64,000 nt of DNA, taken from positions 1,600,618 to 1,664,617 of the forward strand of contig NC_010525.1 in the NCBI RefSeq assembly GCF_000019805.1. The letters are read 5' to 3'. Positions 9,128 through 17,620 of this stretch are shown here, in pieces. Both the position numbers and the translations under genes were made by a program. Under the pieces are notes generated by a model. It did no database searches. It saw nothing but the letters and a program-made list of their open reading frames with translations, and was not told the DNA's origin. The stretch is from Pyrobaculum neutrophilum V24Sta (GTDB lineage: Archaea; Thermoproteota; Thermoprotei; Thermoproteales; Thermoproteaceae). Position 1 is the first letter of the stretch; the number at the start of each line of letters is the position of its first letter.

Positions 9128-10110
9128 TCCTCCACCACGTAGACATCCCTTGCGTCGAACCCGAATTCAACCTCGTCGTTGAGCGCGACTGGGGTGTCTA
9201 GATCCACGTAGGCCTTGATGACGTGGCCGTCGCTCTGTATCTCCACCTTGAGGTAGTGCCACATGAAGGTGACGTCAACCACCCTGCCGCGGAACCTGTA
9301 GGTCGTGTTGCCGCCCAACACGACGTCCTCTGGGCGCACCACAGCGTAGCCCCCGCTTGAAATCCCGAGCGCTGCGGCGGGCAGTATGTTGGCCTCTCCG
9401 AAGAACTCCGCGACGAATCTGTTCCTAGGTCTCCTATAGAGCTCGATGGGTTTCCCCACCTGCACCACCACCCCGTCTCTGACGAGAGCGATTCTATCCC
9501 CCACCTCCACGGCCTCGTGTCTGTCATGTGTGACGTAGATCAGGGTGAAGCCGAGCTTGTTATGGAGCACCTTCAGCTCCTCCAAAAGCCTGCTTTTGAT
9601 GTCTACATCGATGTGGCTGAAGGGCTCGTCGAGGAGGAGCACCTCCGGCTCCACCACCAACGCCCTCGCCAAGGCAACCCTCTGCTGTTGGCCCCCCGAC
9701 AGCTGATGTATCCTCCTCCTCCCGTGTTGCGAGGGGTCGAGGCGGACAAGCTCCAGCGCCCACCTCACCCTCTTCCTCACCTCCTCCTCGGGCACCCTCC
9801 TCACCCTAAGCCCGAATGCCACGTTTTCAAACACGTCTAGATGCGGGAAGAGGGCGAGGTCTTGAAACAGCATGGAGACCCCCCTCCTCTCTGGCGGGAG
9901 GTCTGTCACGTCTTTCCCCCCTATATAGACCCTCCCCGCAGACGGTTTGACGAAGCCGGCAATCGTCCTTAGGATTGTGGATTTGCCGGAGCCGGATGGC
10001 CCTAGAAGCACCATCCCCTCCCCCGCCTCCACGTTTAGATTAACGTTCTTAAGGGCTAGAAAATCGCCGTATCTAACGGAGACGTCTTGGAGCTCCACCG
10101 CAAGCCCCAC
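9124..10110 (-). CDS. ABC transporter ATPase (PotA/MalK type)
   Basis: Importer ATPase (328 aa). Walker A is GPSGSGKST near residue 39, the Q-loop is LFQDLALFPH, the signature is LSGGQQQR, Walker B is VLLLDEPFSH, and the H-loop is YVTHDRHEA. A C-terminal TOBE-like regulatory region of about 90 residues follows (from about 240). GTG 10110 is chosen because TGGTATATAA lies about 25 nt upstream. First gene of the operon; the binding protein must be encoded elsewhere. Confidence 0.9.
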   Translation of the reverse strand: MGLAVELQDVSVRYGDFLALKNVNLNVEAGEGMVLLGPSGSGKSTILRTIAGFVKPSAGRVYIGGKDVTDLPPERRGVSMLFQDLALFPHLDVFENVAFGLRVRRVPEEEVRKRVRWALELVRLDPSQHGRRRIHQLSGGQQQRVALARALVVEPEVLLLDEPFSHIDVDIKSRLLEELKVLHNKLGFTLIYVTHDRHEAVEVGDRIALVRDGVVVQVGKPIELYRRPRNRFVAEFFGEANILPAAALGISSGGYAVVRPEDVVLGGNTTYRFRGRVVDVTFMWHYLKVEIQSDGHVIKAYVDLDTPVALNDEVEFGFDARDVYVVEE

Positions 10111-10130
10111 GCGTCGATAAAAGGGGTTGT

Positions 10131-10140
10131 TTATATACCA
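10131..10140 (-). promoter_or_regulatory. TATA-like box for the ABC importer operon
   Basis: TGGTATATAA on the minus strand, about 25 nt before GTG 10110. Confidence 0.6.
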
Positions 10141-10179
10141 TAGCCGGTAATACTTTAAAAAATCTAGCCGGGAGAGCCC

Positions 10180-10722
10180 GTGAGGATATGTAGAGCCTTT
10201 CTCGCAGTAGGCGTGCTTCAGTTCATGTCGGCTGTCCTAGTAGCCGAGCGTTTGTATCCCGGCTACAGCCCCTCTACTCACTACATCAGCGACTTAGGCG
10301 CTGCGGCGGCCCCCACCGCCGCTCTTTTTAACATAAGCGCCGCGGCGCTGGGCATAGCAGGCGTTGCCGCCGCGTTTTGCCTAAGGAGGGCTCATCCAAG
10401 GGGGTGGCCTCTGCTGGCCTCAGCCTCGGTGGGGGTCGTGGGGGTGGCCCTCTTCCCAGAGGACGCCGGGCTCCCCCATTTCATATCTGCCTTCACGGCG
10501 TTTATCTGCGGCGCAGCCTCAACGGCTGTGATCGGCGCCGAGGCAGGAGGCGTCTACAGAACGCTCGGCGTTAGTCTCGCCGCTTTGTCCACAGCCGCCT
10601 TGTCGTTGATGGCGGCAGGCCTGGAGACCCCGCTCGGCGCCGGGTGTCTAGAGAGGCTGGTGGCCTACCCAATACTTATATTCTACATGGCTTACGGCTT
10701 CGGTGGTGAAGAAACTGGTTAG
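10180..10722 (+). CDS. DUF998-like membrane protein
   Basis: Hydrophobic protein of 180 aa with about six membrane segments. The family's early motif is seen as YSPSTHYISDLG (residues about 29-40), and FPEDAGLPHF sits in the middle, both typical of DUF998. Function unknown in the family. The GTG start at 10180 has ACTTTAAAAAAT about 24 nt upstream. Its last 20 bp overlap the next gene. Confidence 0.78.
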   Translation: MRICRAFLAVGVLQFMSAVLVAERLYPGYSPSTHYISDLGAAAAPTAALFNISAAALGIAGVAAAFCLRRAHPRGWPLLASASVGVVGVALFPEDAGLPHFISAFTAFICGAASTAVIGAEAGGVYRTLGVSLAALSTAALSLMAAGLETPLGAGCLERLVAYPILIFYMAYGFGGEETG

Positions 10723-11014
10723 AGTCGTGGCGGCGGTCCCAACGGGGCACCGCCACCTCAGGATGTTGCTCTACTTTGACGACGGAGATGTGGCACTCCT
10801 GACGGAGGCCCTCGCCGCCGGTTTAGCAAGGGCTTATCTAGACGTGGTGGGGCACCCCACCAGGCGCGGCGTTGTGATGTGCGTGAAAGATGTCGAGGGA
10901 AAGCCGGGATATGCGAAGACGCAACTGGTCGAGTGCGGCGGGGAGGAGGAGGCGGTGCAGGAGGTAGACGCCGCTCTAGAGAGGCTTCTCTCTGCAAAAG
11001 ACCAGCCGCGCTGA
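10703..11014 (+). CDS. uncharacterised small protein
   Basis: Predicted soluble alpha/beta protein of 103 aa with a GTG start inside the end of the preceding membrane-protein gene. Recognisable stretches are VPTGHRHLRM and GVVMCVKDVEGK. I do not recognise the family. Its 3' end overlaps the convergent argH end by 39 bp, which is unusual but possible. It is supported by the length of the frame, a protein-like composition and the coupled position. Confidence 0.6.
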   Translation: MVKKLVRVVAAVPTGHRHLRMLLYFDDGDVALLTEALAAGLARAYLDVVGHPTRRGVVMCVKDVEGKPGYAKTQLVECGGEEEAVQEVDAALERLLSAKDQPR

Positions 11015-12265
11015 TGCCGCCCTCTTCACCTCCTCGGGGTTCGCGGAGCCGCGGGTGGGTCTCCTCAGCGCCTCGTCCACGGGCAGAAGCCTGGCGGCCC
11101 CCTCCCTTATCTCCCTAGCCAACTGGAAGTAGGCGCGGCGGAACGGCACGCCGCGGAGGGCCGCCTCCTCGGCGGTGTCGGATGAGGTGGAGTAGTACCT
11201 CTCCGCGTCCCGTCTAGCCCTCCCGCAGTCGAAAGACATCTTCTCGAGGAAGTCGGTGAACACCTCTACGCCCTCGGAGGCTATGTTCAACACGGCCCAG
11301 AGGTGCCTCGTGGCCTCCTGGAGGTCTAGGCTGTAGCCCATCCCGATCTTCATAACTACTGCGTGTAAGGCGGCGAGGTGGCCGAGGGCCTCGGCGGCTC
11401 TAGCCCTAAACACCTCCAGCGTTACCAAGTTCCTCTTGTGCGGCATTATGCTACTGGTCGAGACGTGGCTGTCGGGCGCCGCGACGTAGCCGACAAGAGG
11501 GCTGTTCCACCTGATGAAGTCGTCCACGGCGCGGGACAGCTCAACCAAGAAGGAGACCACGGCGGAGGCCAGCGCCAGCGCGAAGAAGCGGCTCCCCGAG
11601 GCGTATAGGGCGTTCTCCACCACCCCCTCGAAGCCCGCGAGCTTAGCCACCCTCTCGCGGTCTATGGGCGCCCTGGCCCCGCCGGCGGGCCCCGCGCCGA
11701 GGGGCGACCTCTTGAGCAACTCCTCCACCGGCTTCAAGACGTGGAGAAACTCCCCCGCCAGCTCGTCCACCGCGAGGAGGTAGTGGCCGAAGGTGATGGC
11801 TTGGGCCGGCTGGAAGTGGGTGAAGCTGGGCATGGCGCAGTCTGCATACTCCAGCGCCCTCTTCGCCAAGACGCACCTCATCCTCTCTACCGCTTTCTTC
11901 AGCACGCCGGTTTTCCTAAGGGCGGCGAGCCTAATCGCAGCCGCTACGTGGTCGTTGCGGGAGCGGCCTAGGCCGATCCAACCCGCCACCTCCTCCCCGA
12001 GCCTGTCCACCAACCACTTCTCCAAGGCCTCATGCACATCCTCGAACTCGCTTGTTAGAAGCCGCTCCGGCTCCACCTCGCGCAGGGCCTTCGCCACGGC
12101 TTCGGCTGCCTCCTTAGGCGCCGCACCAACCTCCGCCAGATGTCTAACGTGTGCCTCCATGATCTTTACCACCTCCTCCACAATCTCGGCGTCGTCTCTA
12201 ATGCTTGATGTGTACCTCCTGACGAGTTCCCCCTCTCCTCCTATCCAGGAGCGGTAGAAGGACAT
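10976..12265 (-). CDS. argH: argininosuccinate lyase
   Basis: Last step of arginine synthesis: argininosuccinate to arginine and fumarate. The protein has 429 aa, a normal length. The N-terminus has WIGGEGELV; GLGRSRNDHVA and SFTHFQPAQ are present; the fumarase/lyase signature is SSIMPHKRN near residue 268. ATG 12265 begins one base after the stop of a small zinc-ribbon gene, within the lysW-argG operon. It is the distal gene of the cluster. Confidence 0.96.
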   Translation of the reverse strand: MSFYRSWIGGEGELVRRYTSSIRDDAEIVEEVVKIMEAHVRHLAEVGAAPKEAAEAVAKALREVEPERLLTSEFEDVHEALEKWLVDRLGEEVAGWIGLGRSRNDHVAAAIRLAALRKTGVLKKAVERMRCVLAKRALEYADCAMPSFTHFQPAQAITFGHYLLAVDELAGEFLHVLKPVEELLKRSPLGAGPAGGARAPIDRERVAKLAGFEGVVENALYASGSRFFALALASAVVSFLVELSRAVDDFIRWNSPLVGYVAAPDSHVSTSSIMPHKRNLVTLEVFRARAAEALGHLAALHAVVMKIGMGYSLDLQEATRHLWAVLNIASEGVEVFTDFLEKMSFDCGRARRDAERYYSTSSDTAEEAALRGVPFRRAYFQLAREIREGAARLLPVDEALRRPTRGSANPEEVKRAASARLVFCREKPL

Positions 12266-12266
12266 G

Positions 12267-12425
12267 CTACGTGGTCACCTCCAGCCTCTCGGTGAGTAAC
12301 TCGGTGCCGCACTTTGGGCAACAGTACGTCACAACGACGTATCTCTTCGTCTGGTTTCTACGTCCACATTCCACCGGCCTCACGGGTTTTTTGCAGTTTG
12401 GACACACCACGGTTCTTTGCCCCAT
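12267..12425 (-). CDS. 52-residue zinc-ribbon protein inside arg operon
   Basis: Short frame (52 aa) with two Cys pairs, VCPNCKK near residue 7 and CCPKCGTE near residue 35, a likely zinc ribbon with a basic middle. A TATA-like TTTATATT lies about 24 nt before ATG 12425, so it may have its own promoter. It sits between argG and argH with one base before argH. It resembles LysW in size and Cys spacing but lacks the C-terminal EDWGE-type tail, so it is not a carrier by that criterion. Role unknown. Confidence 0.72.
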   Translation of the reverse strand: MGQRTVVCPNCKKPVRPVECGRRNQTKRYVVVTYCCPKCGTELLTERLEVTT

Positions 12426-12474
12426 CGCCCCCTAGAAAAATATACAATATAAAACCTTATCCCAACTATATAGA

Positions 12475-13677
12475 CTATTTCTCCGGGCGTCTCCGCCTCA
12501 GCGCAGTAAGCGAGTGGAGACTCCACATCTCTATGAAGCCTCTTGCCTCCTCGTCGCTGGGGTACCACCCAGCGCTGTAGTCCGCCAGCTCCCTGCTGTA
12601 GCCGCCATACGGCGAATCGCGGCCCACAACCTGCACAGAGCCCTTGTAGAGCTTGACCCTCACCTCCCCGGTTACCCACCTCTCCATCTCCTCGGCGGCT
12701 TTCTCCAGCGCTGTGCGGAGCGGCTCCACCCAGAGCCCCTGGTATACCAAGTCGGCCCACTGGGGGTCGAGGACGTGGTGTTTAAACCTGAGCTCCCTCG
12801 GCGTTAAGACCAGCTTCTCGAGGTCTCTATGGGCGTGGAAGAGCACCACCGCGGCGGGCGCCTCGTACACCTCCCTGCTCTTGAAGCCCACGAGCCTGTT
12901 CTCCACGTGGTCTATGCGCCCAACGCCGTGGGAACCCGCGATTTGGTTAAGGGCGGCGACAAGCGAGACCATGTCCATCTTCTCCCCGTTTATCGAGGTG
13001 GGCACGCCGTCTTTGAAGCCGATCGTGATATAAGCCGGCTCGTGCGGCGCCTTCTCCGGCGAGACGGTCCACTTGAAGGCGTCTTCCCCCGGCTCGGCCA
13101 TGGGGTCGTCGAGAGGCCCCCCCTCTATGGACCGGGTCCAGAGGTTGTCGTCAATGCTGTACTTCTTGTGCTCCTCGCCTATCGGTAGCCCGTGTCTTCT
13201 GGCGTACTCGATCTCCTCAGCCCGCGTCATCCCCCAGATCCTCGCAGGCGCTATGATCTTCAAATCCGGGGCGAGGGCCTTCACCGTCACGTCGAACCTC
13301 ACCTGGTCGTTGCCCTTGCTGGTGGAGCCGTGCGCCACCGCGTCGGCGCCCACCCTCCTCGCCACCTCTATGGCCTTAGCCGCTATTAGGGGCCTCGCGA
13401 GGGCTGTGCCCAGGGGGTAGACCCCCTCGTACATGCCGTTCATTAACACGGCGCGGGCTATGTACTCATCGGCGAAGTCCCTCTTGGCGTCTATGTAGAA
13501 GTGCTGGACGGCGCCGGCCTTGTACGCCCTCTCCTCTATCTTAGAGAAGTCGTCCTCCTGCCCAACGTCTACCGTTACGGTGTAGACCTCCGCGTTGAAT
13601 TTCTCCCTCAGCCACCTGATAGCTACGGTGGTGTCCAGACCCCCCGAGTAGGCGAGAACTACCTTGCTCGCCCCGAC
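12475..13677 (-). CDS. argG: argininosuccinate synthase, start unresolved
   Basis: Citrulline plus aspartate to argininosuccinate. About 400 aa are readable. The PP-loop AYSGGLDTT is near residue 10 of the frame, followed by [22 protein letters not shown] and SPEKAPHEP are also present. The first in-frame ATG (13449) would delete the catalytic PP-loop, yet between lysW's stop and the PP-loop no ATG, GTG or TTG exists in frame. ATG 13688-13686, inside the lysW tail, is off by one base; one more G in the G4 run at 13671-13674 would join it to the body. See findings. Confidence 0.9.
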   Translation of the reverse strand, partial: VGASKVVLAYSGGLDTTVAIRWLREKFNAEVYTVTVDVGQEDDFSKIEERAYKAGAVQHFYIDAKRDFADEYIARAVLMNGMYEGVYPLGTALARPLIAAKAIEVARRVGADAVAHGSTSKGNDQVRFDVTVKALAPDLKIIAPARIWGMTRAEEIEYARRHGLPIGEEHKKYSIDDNLWTRSIEGGPLDDPMAEPGEDAFKWTVSPEKAPHEPAYITIGFKDGVPTSINGEKMDMVSLVAALNQIAGSHGVGRIDHVENRLVGFKSREVYEAPAAVVLFHAHRDLEKLVLTPRELRFKHHVLDPQWADLVYQGLWVEPLRTALEKAAEEMERWVTGEVRVKLYKGSVQVVGRDSPYGGYSRELADYSAGWYPSDEEARGFIEMWSLHSLTALRRRRPEK

Positions 13678-13863
13678 TTACTCGCCATAGTCCTCCACGT
13701 CGCCTTTGAACTCCTCCAACGTGACGGAGCCTCCCTTCACCCTCACGATGTATCTAGCGCCGCATGTGGGACAGCTGGCGATTTCGCCGTCCATCACGTC
13801 CTCCGGTAGCTCAAACTCCGTACCGCAGACCTTACATGTTACGACCAGTTTCTGCTTAGCCAT
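13678..13863 (-). CDS. lysW: LysW amino-group carrier protein
   Basis: Carrier (61 aa) that protects the amino group of glutamate or aminoadipate during ornithine or lysine synthesis. Zinc-ribbon Cys pairs are CKVCGTEFELP and CPTCGARY. The C-terminus is VEDYGE, the carrier tail (EDWGE in the best-studied members) whose last Glu is the attachment point; Tyr replaces Trp here. It lies between argB/lysZ and argG, pointing to an arginine role, though lysine too is possible. Confidence 0.94.
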   Translation of the reverse strand: MAKQKLVVTCKVCGTEFELPEDVMDGEIASCPTCGARYIVRVKGGSVTLEEFKGDVEDYGE

Positions 13864-13893
13864 GGTCAGCCAAACGGGACCCCTATATAAACC

Positions 13894-14676
13894 TTATCCC
13901 TTGACCACGTGGGTCCCGCGGCCGGAGAGGGCGGCGTCGATGGGCTTATCCACAAGGCCGTTTGAGATCACCACCTCAAGCCCCAGCTTAGCCGCCTCCG
14001 CCGCCATCAGCAACTTCCTCTTCATGCCGCCCCTCACCTCCTCGTTTTTGACCAACTCCTCCGCCTGAGCGGCCGTGAGCCGCGGCACCACGCTTCCGCC
14101 TATTATCAAGCCGTCTACGTCGCTGAGCAACACCAGCCGCTCTGCCCCAAGCCTCTTCGCCACGTCGAAGGCCAGCTGATCCCCGTCGATGTTGAGAAGC
14201 TCCCCTCTCTCCGACACCGCCACGGGCGATAGGACCTTGAGAGGCGGAGGCCTCAGCTTGTCCACGGCGATGTCGACCACGCGCCCCACGTATCCGCCGT
14301 CCACCACCCTCTGCCTACCTCGCTCGTCTACCACAAGAACCTTCTCCTTCCGCCTAGCTTTAACAACGCCGAGGTCGGCGCCTGTGAGGCCAAGCGCCTC
14401 CACCCCCAACGCGTGGAGAGACGCCACTATGGACTTGTTGATCCAGGACATAGCCATGACGAAGACCTTTAGAGTTTCCAGGTCAGTGTACCGGCTCACC
14501 AGGCCGCCCGGGTGGGTTAGGAACTTTGGCTCAACTCCCATCCTCTTCAGCAGGTCGTTGACGAGGCAACCCCCGCCGTGGACCACCACGGCCTTGTCTG
14601 CGTAGTTCGGCAGATTCTCCACCACCTTGGTGGGGTCCTTACACACCACAGACCCGCCTATCTTCACCACAATCAT
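13894..14676 (-). CDS. LysW-amino acid kinase (ArgB/LysZ)
   Basis: Phosphorylates the side-chain carboxylate of LysW-bound glutamate or aminoadipate (260 aa, amino-acid kinase family). N-terminal [19 protein letters not shown], and C-terminal LLSDVDGLI and RGGMKRK are visible. The start overlaps the reductase stop (ATGA). Whether it acts for arginine, lysine or both cannot be read from motifs alone; argG and argH downstream favour arginine. Confidence 0.91.
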   Translation of the reverse strand: MIVVKIGGSVVCKDPTKVVENLPNYADKAVVVHGGGCLVNDLLKRMGVEPKFLTHPGGLVSRYTDLETLKVFVMAMSWINKSIVASLHALGVEALGLTGADLGVVKARRKEKVLVVDERGRQRVVDGGYVGRVVDIAVDKLRPPPLKVLSPVAVSERGELLNIDGDQLAFDVAKRLGAERLVLLSDVDGLIIGGSVVPRLTAAQAEELVKNEEVRGGMKRKLLMAAEAAKLGLEVVISNGLVDKPIDAALSGRGTHVVKG

Positions 14677-15731
14677 ATGGGGGCCACCGGGATCTGCCGC
14701 AAGCCCTCGTCCTCGGGGAAGCCCATCGCGACGTTGAAGGCCTGCACCGCCTGGCCGGAGGCGCCCCGCACCAAGTTGTCTATCGCCGCGAAGGTCACCA
14801 CCCTGTTGAGCCTCGGGTCCAGCTCAAATCCCACGTCCACCACGTTGGAGCCGAGGACGTACTTCACGTTGGGGTAGCGGGAGATGCCCAACCTATCTTT
14901 CACTATTCTAATGAACTTGGAGTCGCCGTACATGGACCTGTAGTACTTCCACATGTCCGCCTCTGCCGGGAGCTTGTCTAGATAGACGTGGCCTGTTGTG
15001 AAGATGCCTCTTACTATGTCCACGGCGTGCGGCGTAAAGGCCACCCTCACCCGCCTGCCAGCCAGGCGGCTCAGCTCCTGCTCTATCTCCGCGATGTGGC
15101 GGTGGTGTACAGGCTCGTAGGGTCTAACCACGTACGTCCTATAGCTGTGGAGGTCGACGATGGACCCCTCCGCCCCCGCCCCGCTGGAGCCGATCTTGGC
15201 GTCGACCACGGGGGGCACCTCCCCCAGCTGGCCGTACTTCGCCAGAGGCGCCAACATAAGGATCGAGGCGGTCGCCATACATCCGGGCACAGCCACAAGC
15301 TTAGCCCCGACGAGCTCGTCGCGGTGTAGCTCCGGCTGGCCGTAGACGGCCTTCTGGAGGAGGTCGGGGTAGGGGTGGGGCTGCGGCCACTTGTACCACT
15401 CCACGTAGGCGTTGGGGTCCTTGAGCCGGAAGTCGGCGCTTAGGTCGAAGACCGCCACCCCGGACTCGTAGAGCTTGGGGACCCACTTCACAGACTCGCC
15501 GTGGGGGAGGGCGAGGAAGACCACGTCGGCTTTCAACGCTGCGTCTATGGTGGGCTCCACGAACTTCAGCTGGGTGAAGCCTCTGAGGTTTGGGTGGACC
15601 CTATAGACGAACTCCCCCTTGAACTTCCTAGAGGTGGCGCATACCACCTCAACCCCGCTGTGGCTCAGCAACAGCCTCAGCAACTCGCCTCCCGTGAAGC
15701 CCGAGGCCCCGATTATGCAGACCTTCTTCAT
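14673..15731 (-). CDS. LysW-acyl-phosphate reductase (ArgC/LysY)
   Basis: NADPH-dependent reductase of the LysW-linked acyl phosphate to the semialdehyde (352 aa). The nucleotide-binding motif is [13 protein letters not shown] at the N-terminus, the catalytic Cys is in [11 protein letters not shown] near residue 150, and [11 protein letters not shown] carries the family His. Overlaps the upstream and downstream genes by four bases each, giving one coupled operon. Confidence 0.93.
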   Translation of the reverse strand: MKKVCIIGASGFTGGELLRLLLSHSGVEVVCATSRKFKGEFVYRVHPNLRGFTQLKFVEPTIDAALKADVVFLALPHGESVKWVPKLYESGVAVFDLSADFRLKDPNAYVEWYKWPQPHPYPDLLQKAVYGQPELHRDELVGAKLVAVPGCMATASILMLAPLAKYGQLGEVPPVVDAKIGSSGAGAEGSIVDLHSYRTYVVRPYEPVHHRHIAEIEQELSRLAGRRVRVAFTPHAVDIVRGIFTTGHVYLDKLPAEADMWKYYRSMYGDSKFIRIVKDRLGISRYPNVKYVLGSNVVDVGFELDPRLNRVVTFAAIDNLVRGASGQAVQAFNVAMGFPEDEGLRQIPVAPI

Positions 15732-16411
15732 AGCAGCTCCGCCACCTGCCTAGCCTCCTCCCTATTCTCCAGCTCGGGCACGGGGTCTACGTCGATGACG
15801 TATTTCCTACCGCCGTATTCGCCGAAGGTTATCCTGGCATACATCAGCCCTAGATACTTCAGCACCTCGGCCGCCTCCCCCGTGGCGTTTTTAACAGTGG
15901 CAAACACCGACTCGGACCTGGCGGGCTTGGGGACAACTATCGTCACCTTTGCCAGCGGGTTCCTCATGTATATCCTGTGCTCCACCACGCTCTTGCCCCC
16001 CTCCACGCTTGTGACACCGCCGTCTAGCCCAAGCCGCCAGGCCGTCAGCAGAAGCCAGGGCTTCTCGATCTCCACCTTCTCCACGGCCACGTCCGAGGAG
16101 ACCACAGCGTAGGGAGGGCCGAACTTGGGCATCCAGACGAGCCTGTTTAAGGCGGCGGAGATGGAGCCGACAGGGTTTACGCTACGGTCGGCCAGAGAGC
16201 CGTACACGACGGCGGCGTAGGGGTTTCTAATCCTCAGAAGAGCCAGGCCGGAGATCTTGTGGATAGGTACCTCGGACACGTTCACAACCACGGCTTTGGT
16301 GCCCCTTGCGGCCAGGGCGTCAGCTATAAGCTTTTCGGAGATTGTAGGGCTGTCTGTGAGGATGTATATCGCCCCATTTTCCCCTCTGGCCCCAGATCCA
16401 TGCCACCCCAC
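15728..16411 (-). CDS. divergent, short LysX/ArgX-like ATP-grasp protein
   Basis: Placed where the LysW-glutamate/aminoadipate ligase (LysX/ArgX) is expected, first in the operon and coupled to argC. At 227 aa it is shorter than the usual 270-290. The C-terminus YVIDVDPVPELEN resembles the ATP-grasp metal-binding end (EVNPxPEF), and AALNRLVWMPKFG resembles the early segment. The central Gly-rich and Lys-bearing ATP-binding segments are hard to see. GTG 16411 is the only in-frame start. It could be a diverged ligase or one that needs a partner; assignment leans on position. Confidence 0.65.
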   Translation of the reverse strand: MGWHGSGARGENGAIYILTDSPTISEKLIADALAARGTKAVVVNVSEVPIHKISGLALLRIRNPYAAVVYGSLADRSVNPVGSISAALNRLVWMPKFGPPYAVVSSDVAVEKVEIEKPWLLLTAWRLGLDGGVTSVEGGKSVVEHRIYMRNPLAKVTIVVPKPARSESVFATVKNATGEAAEVLKYLGLMYARITFGEYGGRKYVIDVDPVPELENREEARQVAELL

Positions 16412-16449
16412 ATAGGTCCTCTATTTAAATCTTTTCACATCCAAAAAGG

Positions 16450-16457
16450 TTATAAGG
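16450..16457 (+). promoter_or_regulatory. TATA-like box for thrC operon
   Basis: TTATAAGG centred about 23 nt before ATG 16476. It supports that ATG as the real thrC start although the ATG is out of frame with the body. Confidence 0.55.
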
Positions 16458-16475
16458 AGAGGTTTTTCTCCGGGC

Positions 16476-17620
16476 ATGGCCGTTTCGGGGACAATCCCTA
16501 CCTCAAGTGCATAAGTTGCGGGGCAACCTACGCCCAAGACTACCGGCTCTACCGGTGCCCAAAATGCGGCGGTCTCCTCGACGTGGTTGTGCCGGGGAAG
16601 TACTGGGCGCCAAAGGGCAGAGGCCTCTGGCGCTACGCCACCATGCTACCCCTTAGAGATGGGGTATCCCTCGGCGAGGGTCAGACCCCCCTCGTCAAAT
16701 CCAACCTAGACGGCCACCTATACGTCAAGTTCGAGGGGGCCAACCCCACCGGTAGCTTCAAGGACCGGGGCATGGCGCTGGGCGTCACGGTGGCTAAAGA
16801 AAGCGGCGCGTCGAAGGTCGTAGTGGCCTCCACCGGAAACACCGCCGCCTCAGCGGCCGCCTACGCCGCCAGAGCCGGGCTGAAGTGCTACGTGGTTCTG
16901 CCGAGGGGCAACGTGGCTAGAGGCAAGCTCATGCAGGCGGCGCTACACGGAGCCGAGTTGCTCATGGTGAGCGGCCTCTTCGACAAAGCCCTTGAATACG
17001 TGGTAACCCACGGCACCAGGTACGCGTATCCGCTGAACAGCTTCAACCCCTGGAGGCTCGAGGGGCAGAAGACCCTGGCTTTCGAGGTGTACGAGGAGCT
17101 CGGTTGCCCAGACTACGTGGTGGTGCCCGTCGGAAACGCCGGCAACATTGCCGCGATATGGAAGGGCTTCAAGGAGTTGGGCGAGCTGGGCCTATGCAAG
17201 AAGTTGCCCAAGATGGTGGGGGTACAGGCGGAGGGGGCCGCCCCCCTTGCCAACGCGTGGCAGAGGGGGCTCAAGGAGCCTCTCTTCATCGACGAGCCGG
17301 AGACCGTCGCCACCGCCATAAAGATCGGAAAACCTATAAACTGGCCTAAGGCCATGGCGGCCGTGCGGGAGTCAGGCGGCTTCTTCATAGCTGTTTCAGA
17401 CGGCGAGATACTCAAAGCGCAGAGGCTACTCGCGTCGAGAGACGGCATAGGGGCTGAGCCGGCCGGCGCCGCGTCGGTCGCGGCGGCGCTGAAGCTGAAG
17501 CTAAACGGCACCGTGGTGGCGGTTGTCACAGGACACGCCCTTAAGGACCCAGACGCCGTGGAGATAAACGCTCGGGAGGTGAGAAACGCCGAGGAGCTCG
17601 TCGAGCTGTTGGAGAAATGA
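16476..17620 (+). CDS. thrC: threonine synthase, with apparent one-base frame break near start
   Basis: PLP enzyme converting O-phosphohomoserine to threonine. The N-terminal zinc-ribbon-like CISCGATYAQDY-x-CPKCGG is followed by TPLVKSNL and the PLP-lysine motif TGSFKDRGM. The body frame (about 377 aa) is intact to 17620. The promoter-supported ATG 16476 is one base out of frame: a fifth G in the run at 16487-16490 (TCGGGG) would fuse it to the body. The only in-frame ATG lies far upstream inside the divergent gene's promoter. The stop overlaps the aspartokinase start (ATGA). Confidence 0.9.

Noticed and set aside
9198-9763. Long frames in other phases inside the ABC ATPase gene
   Set aside because: Shadows of a strongly coding gene in GC-rich sequence; the same applies to the many antisense frames elsewhere.
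12267-12425. Second LysW carrier
   Set aside because: It lacks the EDWGE-like C-terminal tail needed for attachment.
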